A stretch of 64,000 nucleotides of DNA from Flavobacterium terrisoli (lineage in GTDB: Bacteria > Bacteroidota > Bacteroidia > Flavobacteriales > Flavobacteriaceae): the NCBI RefSeq assembly GCF_030167905.1, contig NZ_JARGNA010000007.1, forward strand, positions 144,859 through 208,858, written 5' to 3'. Made by a program: the position numbers and the translations under genes. Below the pieces are notes generated by a model that was not told the DNA's origin, made no database searches, and saw nothing but the letters and a program-made list of their open reading frames with translations. How positions within the stretch are numbered: position 1 is the stretch's first letter; each line of letters begins with the position of its first letter. Shown piece after piece: positions 59,229 through 64,000 of the stretch.

Positions 59229-60656
59229 TTAAAACTGGAAATAGATAAACGAACTACCGCTTTCCTGCGCCCAAATGAGCATCAAAAGCATAGCCGACCA
59301 AAAAATACTCAACCAAATCCAGGACATTTTGTATGCCACATCAAGTATCTTCGTGTTGCGCAAAAACCAATGACACAATACTATCAACGGAATAATTATG
59401 GCAACTTTGAGAATAGCCAAAGTAGTCAACAATGGTTTGCCATCGGCCATGCCAAACATCGATTGGAGCATTCCCCACGACTTTCCGAAAGTATCGGCCC
59501 TGAAGAATACCCAGGTAATATTAACCAACATAAAGGTGAGCAATGCATAGAAAAAATTCGGTAATGTATTGGACGAAATCGAAGCATCATTTTGCACTCC
59601 TCGCCTGTCTTTAAAGAACTTTTCTACCCAAAGGTACAAACCGTGCAATCCGCCCCAAACGACAAAAGTCCAATTGGCACCATGCCACAATCCGCCTAAA
59701 AGCATCGTCATCATTAGGGCAAAATACATCTTCGCTTTACCATTTTTGCTTCCACCTAACGGAATGTATAAATAATCGCGCAACCAACTCGATAAAGTGA
59801 TATGCCATCTGCGCCAAAAATCGGAAAAACCAATCGCGGCATACGGATAATTAAAGTTCTGAGGCAGGACAAAACCCAAACACAAAGCCACACCAATGGC
59901 ACAAGTCGAATAACCCGCAAAGTCAAGGAATATCTGCCCCGAAAACGCCAACACACCAATCCAAGCATCCAAACTTGGCAGCACATCAGTGGAATTAAAG
60001 ACGTTATCGGCAGTTACCGCCAACATGCTATCGGCCAAAACCACTTTCATAAACAAACCTAATGTCAGCAACAATAATCCATCCATCATTTGCTTGCGCG
60101 AAGCCACTCTCGGACTTTCGAATTGTGGCACCAATTGTGGCGGACGAACGATTGGTCCGGCAACTAAGTGCGGAAAGAAAGTTACAAACAAAGAGAAATC
60201 GAGTAATGATTTAACCGGTTTGCTTTCCTTTTTATACATATCAATCGTATAACACAAAGTGGTAAAAGTATAGAAGGAAATTCCGGCAGGCAGTATAATA
60301 TTTGGCTTGGCCGGATTAAAATCAAAACCTAACAAATGTGTCAGGGAAACAAAATTTTCCAGGAAGAAAGTACCATATTTGAAGAAGCAAAGCATTCCCA
60401 GGTTACCTATCAGACTCACTACCAGCAGCAGTTTCTTTTTATGTGGATTTTCCTGGGTATACAAAGCCCGGCCAACATAGAAATCAATAACAGTTGACAG
60501 CCAAAGTAAAAGAATAAACGGCGGATTCCAGGCAGCATAAAAGATATAACTGGCCAATAACAGATTTACTTTTTTGGTCTTCCATGACAACGGCAAATTG
60601 TGAAGAAACAGTATTAATATAAAAAAGGCGACGAACGTATAAGAATTAAATATCAT
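59229..60656 (-). CDS. MBOAT-family O-acyltransferase (AlgI-like)
   Basis: 475 residues, about 10-12 membrane helices. AlgI-type markers: FYAAWNPPFILLLWLSTVIDF near the N-terminus, PAGISFYTFTTLCYTIDMYK, FSLFVTFFPHLVAGPIVRP, DFWRRWHITLSSWLRDYLYIPLGG, and the catalytic His in LLGGLWHGANWTFVVWGGLHG. It passes acyl groups from the cytosol to a partner that acylates an extracytoplasmic polymer. The SGNH-like partner is encoded 12 bases upstream on the same strand. Confidence 0.92.
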   Translation of the reverse strand: MIFNSYTFVAFFILILFLHNLPLSWKTKKVNLLLASYIFYAAWNPPFILLLWLSTVIDFYVGRALYTQENPHKKKLLLVVSLIGNLGMLCFFKYGTFFLENFVSLTHLLGFDFNPAKPNIILPAGISFYTFTTLCYTIDMYKKESKPVKSLLDFSLFVTFFPHLVAGPIVRPPQLVPQFESPRVASRKQMMDGLLLLTLGLFMKVVLADSMLAVTADNVFNSTDVLPSLDAWIGVLAFSGQIFLDFAGYSTCAIGVALCLGFVLPQNFNYPYAAIGFSDFWRRWHITLSSWLRDYLYIPLGGSKNGKAKMYFALMMTMLLGGLWHGANWTFVVWGGLHGLYLWVEKFFKDRRGVQNDASISSNTLPNFFYALLTFMLVNITWVFFRADTFGKSWGMLQSMFGMADGKPLLTTLAILKVAIIIPLIVLCHWFLRNTKILDVAYKMSWIWLSIFWSAMLLMLIWAQESGSSFIYFQF

Positions 60657-60668
60657 AATAGCAGCAGA

Positions 60669-61721
60669 TTAATTGGAAGAATTGTTAGACTTTAAATAGG
60701 CAAAACCCTGTTGTTTAGATAATTCATCCAAAAACGATTTGGTGAAAAGTGCGGCATCCTGCAATTTCAAATGAGAGAATTCCGGACAGTCAAAATTGGC
60801 CATCGCAGGATAATCCTTGAAATGAATTCCCGGGCTGTTGGTTTCCTTTAAGAGTCTATCCCAAAATTTGTCTCTTGGAAATCCCATGCTTTCTCCTTGA
60901 AAATAAGGTCCACTTGAAGGCGTTCTGACAAAAACAACGTGACCACCGCGAGCTTTTATCTTATCAATATCTGCTTTTACCGAAGCAAAAATACCATCAA
61001 AAACTGCCGGTGGCACTGGTGGTGCATGCTGTACCATTCCGGCAAAAAAGGTCCAAATATCTTTCACCTGCTGGCATTCTTTAGGATTGGCTACAAAACT
61101 GGCCGTCATGTATTCCTGTCTCTCAAAAGTGGTCTTTTCAAAGTTTATCGGGAATATGGGCATCATGAATACACCGGGACGGCTTTGCAACTGCAATTTA
61201 TCGAGTCTCGCATTAAGCGAATAATGGTCTTTGTTGAGGATAACAAACTGGGATTCCATTATTTTATTGAGTTCAAAGCTGGCGATTTGCGCCGGCGTTC
61301 GGTCGTGATAGTATTTGATGTTTTTGACCGGAGTTTCCATAAAAGGCGGTGCCATCGAAAAGAATAAGCCTTCGGTCACATCGATAACCACATTTCCTTT
61401 AAAATTAGGATCGTTGGCAAGATCGGTCAAAACCGGTCTTGGTGAACTTCCTTCCATCGCTAACTGTATGGCGTGGACTTTGGTTAATCCTTTCCAGGTT
61501 GCCAAATCAAGGTCATATTTGATACGTGAAGAACCTATGAAAACCAACGATTGGTCAGCTGGTTCATACACCATACTTCTATTGTTTGACCACAAGCTTT
61601 CGCCATCGTCATAATCAATTGTTGCGCCTTGATTTCTAAGGTAAAATTCAAAACTTAAAGTAACGACCGCGACAGTGATTAAGGTTAATACAGCCGCTTT
61701 GAAAAGTGATTTTTCGTTCAT
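60669..61721 (-). CDS. SGNH-like acyltransferase partner of the MBOAT protein
   Basis: 350 residues: one N-terminal membrane anchor (AAVLTLITVAVVTLSFEFYL), then a periplasmic domain with LVFIGSSRIKYDLDL (block I-like, with the Ser of a G-x-S) and a closing DCPEFSHLKLQDA containing the likely catalytic Asp-x-x-His region. Resembles AlgJ/AlgX/DltD-type partners of MBOAT proteins. The two genes form an operon for O-acylation of a surface polymer; the polymer is unknown because no other glycan genes are in the window. Confidence 0.72.
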   Translation of the reverse strand: MNEKSLFKAAVLTLITVAVVTLSFEFYLRNQGATIDYDDGESLWSNNRSMVYEPADQSLVFIGSSRIKYDLDLATWKGLTKVHAIQLAMEGSSPRPVLTDLANDPNFKGNVVIDVTEGLFFSMAPPFMETPVKNIKYYHDRTPAQIASFELNKIMESQFVILNKDHYSLNARLDKLQLQSRPGVFMMPIFPINFEKTTFERQEYMTASFVANPKECQQVKDIWTFFAGMVQHAPPVPPAVFDGIFASVKADIDKIKARGGHVVFVRTPSSGPYFQGESMGFPRDKFWDRLLKETNSPGIHFKDYPAMANFDCPEFSHLKLQDAALFTKSFLDELSKQQGFAYLKSNNSSN

Positions 61722-61893
61722 AAGCTAAAATTGGTTAGGGAATTATGCTTCAGAATCAAATCACCGGGGAAAATGATTATTGTTGATTTCAAAGCTATCT
61801 GTTTCAAATTTAACTAATTAAACAATCCATAGCAAAACATCACTATTTTTTTATTAACGATTTTCCTGTTAATAAGTCGGATTAGGGCATAAA

Positions 61894-61925
61894 AAAACAG
61901 CAACCTTTTAAGATTGCTGTTGGGT
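61894..61925. terminator. Terminator before the DUF4242 gene (minus strand)
   Basis: ACAGCAACC-ttttaa-GATTGCTGT with flanking A-run on the left, so it ends the minus-strand DUF4242 transcript. Confidence 0.75.
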
Positions 61926-61927
61926 AG

Positions 61928-62200
61928 TTACTCTGCGGTCACCGGATTGATGACATTAAAGACTTGTGAAATCTTGTTGGCCGGAAAGCCGCCTTTATTA
62001 GCGTGTTCCAGAATCATTTCCTCATTAGGGGCAATATAAACACAATAAATTTTATCTCCGGTAACAAAGCTTTCAACCCATTGAATGTCGGGTCCCATTT
62101 TATTGAGAACTCCACAAGATGTTTGTGAAATCCCTTTTAGCTGCTCGGCATTTAAATTACCGGCTCCCGGAATTTCTCTTTCGATTACGAATTTTGGCAT
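61928..62200 (-). CDS. DUF4242 protein
   Basis: Start at 62200 (MPKFVIEREIPGAG) gives 90 residues; three extra codons upstream are possible. DUF4242 pattern: FVIEREIPGAG, V-Q-W-V-E-S-F-V-T-G-D-K-I-Y-C-V-Y-I-A and a closing A-N-K-G-G-F-P-A-N. Ferredoxin-like alpha-beta domain; a Streptomyces member binds nickel, and other roles are unknown. It precedes the terminator at 61894 and follows the methyltransferase gene on the same strand. Confidence 0.85.
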   Translation of the reverse strand: MPKFVIEREIPGAGNLNAEQLKGISQTSCGVLNKMGPDIQWVESFVTGDKIYCVYIAPNEEMILEHANKGGFPANKISQVFNVINPVTAE

Positions 62201-62286
62201 AAGTTTCAATTTTGTAAACTCCTACTTTATGGCTGTTCGGTTTTGCCCCGTTTATTATAGTGGTTTCTGGCTCCACATTTGAAATT

Positions 62287-63132
62287 TTATTTTTCTCCGG
62301 TAATGACCAATGCGCTGGAATCGATTTGTACATTGCCCTCCGGAAATTTTGCATTGACAGCCTGAAGCACTTCTCCTTTGATTTTTTCTTTCATGGCATC
62401 ATCGGCTTTGCTCAGCGCAGCCACAAAAGGCGCAGCCACTTCGGTCATCATATTCCAGTAAGTATCGGCGGTTTTACATTTGAGTTTGCCAAGGACTTCT
62501 TTTTGGGTGACATTTTTCAATCCGGCCTGTTCAAATAAACTGGCTATAAAACGATCTTGAGCACAACGAAACATACCCGGTGAACCTGGTGGCGGTGGCG
62601 GTAATTCCATATTGCGATTGATGGTTCCCATACTGGCGGTTACCCAAAAATTCTTTTCGGGTCCATTCCAGACAGAAGTTGAAATTCTTCCACCGGGTTT
62701 TAAAACTCTTGCCATTTCTTTGGCGGCCAAAAGCATATCAGGGAAAAACATAAAGCCAAATCGGCAACTGATGGCATCAAACGTATTATCGGGAAAAGGA
62801 AGTTCGCATACATCACAGGCTACCGTTTCAGTATTCTTTATCCCTTTCAACACGGCATTCTCTTTAGCAATTTCGAGCATATCTTCGGATAAATCCGTGA
62901 TAACAACTCTTCCGTTACGTACCAAAGCCGCAATGGTCAGACCAGGTTCTCCGGTTCCGGCAGCAATATCTAAGACATAATCATCCCCTTTAAGGTTTAG
63001 TGATCTGATGATTTCATCACCCATCGGCTGTAAAAAATCCATCATTAAGTCATCCCATTTTTTCCAACCTGGTGAAAACTTATTCCATGATGCTCTTTGT
63101 TGTTCTCTAATTTGTTCTAATTCCAATTCCAT
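62287..63132 (-). CDS. UbiE/COQ5-like SAM methyltransferase
   Basis: 281 residues. Motif I YVLDIAAGTGEPGLTI, post-I VVITDLSEDMLEIAKE, motif II FDAISCRFGFMFFPD, motif III VLKPGGRISTSVW. A Pro-rich loop (PPPPPGSPG) lies in the substrate region. Small-molecule C- or O-methyltransferase; the ubiE-like core does not identify the substrate. Divergent from the right-edge gene. Confidence 0.85.
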   Translation of the reverse strand: MELELEQIREQQRASWNKFSPGWKKWDDLMMDFLQPMGDEIIRSLNLKGDDYVLDIAAGTGEPGLTIAALVRNGRVVITDLSEDMLEIAKENAVLKGIKNTETVACDVCELPFPDNTFDAISCRFGFMFFPDMLLAAKEMARVLKPGGRISTSVWNGPEKNFWVTASMGTINRNMELPPPPPGSPGMFRCAQDRFIASLFEQAGLKNVTQKEVLGKLKCKTADTYWNMMTEVAAPFVAALSKADDAMKEKIKGEVLQAVNAKFPEGNVQIDSSALVITGEK

Positions 63133-63342
63133 GCTGTTCCAATTTTTAATTAACAGAATTATTTAATGATTCAGAAAATTAGCAAATGTAGATTAACCGT
63201 TTGAAACAGAAATGGGGAAGTGAATTTTAGTGTCTTGTAAATGTACTAAAAATTTGAAAACCAACGGTTTATTATTATCAGTTTTCTTTGTTATATTTGA
63301 TAAATTGTAAAGTAGCATTTCCTTACCTCATCAAAGCAAATC

Positions 63343-64000
63343 ATGACAGAAAATATTCGCCTTCAAAAGCAACTGGAACTCACCAATGAGCAGACTTCGC
63401 CCTTGTTTCGCATCATGTGGACACAAAACATAAATGAATCCAACAGAAGACATTTTGAAAATAACATCTGTGCCTTTCATATCGGTAAAGGTTATATTTT
63501 ATCGGTGGCACACAATCTAAAAACAGAAGCCAGAATTTTTAAGTCGATTGCTGAAAGTATTTTTGCCAATGGTATTTTGCCTTATCTGAATGAGCCGCAA
63601 AAGCAATTGTTTCAAAACTGTTTCCTATTGGACCCAACCGTGCAAAAAAGGTATTGGAACAGTGCTAATCCAAATGATTACCAGGCAGCCATTGAGGCGT
63701 TGCAGCAAATCAATTTTGATACACGCTGGGTTAGTTTATTGGAAAAAAAGATTTGCCAGGCGCATTTAATCGTACAATTTAAAAACGACCAATTTTATAA
63801 TAAGCCTGAGCTTTCAAAGCATTTTTCAACAGCAACATCTTTTGCCGAACCGGCCATTAACCGTCATACCTTTTTGATTGAAGTGGAACTGGTTGAAGCC
63901 TTTTATGGAGACGATATCGCTTTGTATCGCATCATCAATACACCAAGCGAAATCATTGAGGCAATACCAAGTGCTGCGATTGATTATTCCGTTTTGAGTG
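63343..64000 (+). CDS. Protein with trypsin-like peptidase motif (3' truncated)
   Basis: ATG at 63343; the frame is open to the window end (219 residues seen). Near residue 45, CAFHIGKGYILSVAHNL matches the start of a chymotrypsin-type domain, where the AH gives the catalytic histidine. The Asp may follow; the Ser would lie beyond the window. No signal peptide, so probably a cytosolic trypsin-like peptidase domain such as those found in bacterial defence or regulatory proteins. Assignment tentative. Confidence 0.6.
   Translation, partial: MTENIRLQKQLELTNEQTSPLFRIMWTQNINESNRRHFENNICAFHIGKGYILSVAHNLKTEARIFKSIAESIFANGILPYLNEPQKQLFQNCFLLDPTVQKRYWNSANPNDYQAAIEALQQINFDTRWVSLLEKKICQAHLIVQFKNDQFYNKPELSKHFSTATSFAEPAINRHTFLIEVELVEAFYGDDIALYRIINTPSEIIEAIPSAAIDYSVLS

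Noticed and set aside
1-64000. tRNA or rRNA genes
   Set aside because: Reading both strands I found no cloverleaf with a T-loop GTTCRA context and no rRNA-like stretch.

Overview
The window looks like the chromosome of a Bacteroidota bacterium of the family Flavobacteriaceae, most likely Flavobacterium or a close relative. The reasons are: low to moderate GC; many short secreted or lipoprotein genes with Bacteroidota-style lipoboxes; few clear Shine-Dalgarno sites; candidate TTTG / TAnnTTTG promoters; a bacilliredoxin-like YtxJ protein; and many small domain-of-unknown-function families typical of that group. I see no rRNA, tRNA, CRISPR array, prophage or complete insertion sequence.

Layout. 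1-5.1 kb: the tail of an unidentified protein, YtxJ, an archaemetzincin-like lipoprotein and ClpB. A diverged copy of the clpB start codon region sits just upstream of clpB. 5.3-11.3 kb: a set of envelope- and stress-type genes (YciF-like ferritin-fold protein, small membrane proteins, YtxH, holin-like, YihY/BrkB) followed by a Na+/H+ antiporter. 11.4-14.6 kb: an AT-rich accessory segment. It starts with arrays of 10-11 bp repeats. Three single-gene units follow, each bounded by matching inverse-core and core sequences and imperfect hairpins, which is the architecture of integron gene cassettes; no integrase is present. 14.7-28.3 kb: ordinary small genes, an ABC exporter, a sensor kinase with its response regulator, an L,D-transpeptidase and a string of DUF, DinB and glyoxalase-fold genes.

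28.3-39.3 kb (minus strand): a short-chain carboxylate region. It holds acetyl-CoA and propionyl-CoA synthetases, a receiver-only response regulator, an SLC5 transporter-STAC-histidine kinase fusion of the CrbS/CbrA type, two small membrane proteins, an MHS-family transporter, a porin, and a free-standing InsA-like zinc-ribbon/HTH protein. 39.5-41.3 kb: DUF genes.

41.4-53.2 kb: a tightly packed operon for an aromatic acid handled as its CoA thioester. The proposed order is aryl-CoA ligase, fused flavin monooxygenase/old-yellow-enzyme (salicylyl-CoA 5-hydroxylase or 2-aminobenzoyl-CoA monooxygenase type), thioesterase, gentisate 1,2-dioxygenase, a fumarylacetoacetase-family hydrolase and a maleate cis-trans isomerase. 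This predicts ring cleavage to maleylpyruvate, hydrolysis to maleate plus pyruvate, and isomerisation to fumarate. A nitrilase lies inside the operon, which suggests a nitrile precursor.

53.3-64 kb: a small pterin-dehydratase-like protein and an OsmC protein; two tandem ORF-free units that look like homologous structured small RNAs with their own terminators; a YgiD-type dioxygenase; a TPR lipoprotein; an ArsR-AHSA1 pair with a clear promoter and operator; an MBOAT-SGNH pair for polymer O-acylation; a methyltransferase; and a truncated protein with a trypsin-like motif at the right edge.

Several dispersed repeat families are visible by eye: 7-8 bp unit arrays abutting stop codons, a repeat with two copies near 9.6 and 15.5 kb, and a two-hairpin palindromic element at 2.35 and 15.5 kb. 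All functions are inferred by reading the sequence; no database search was run.
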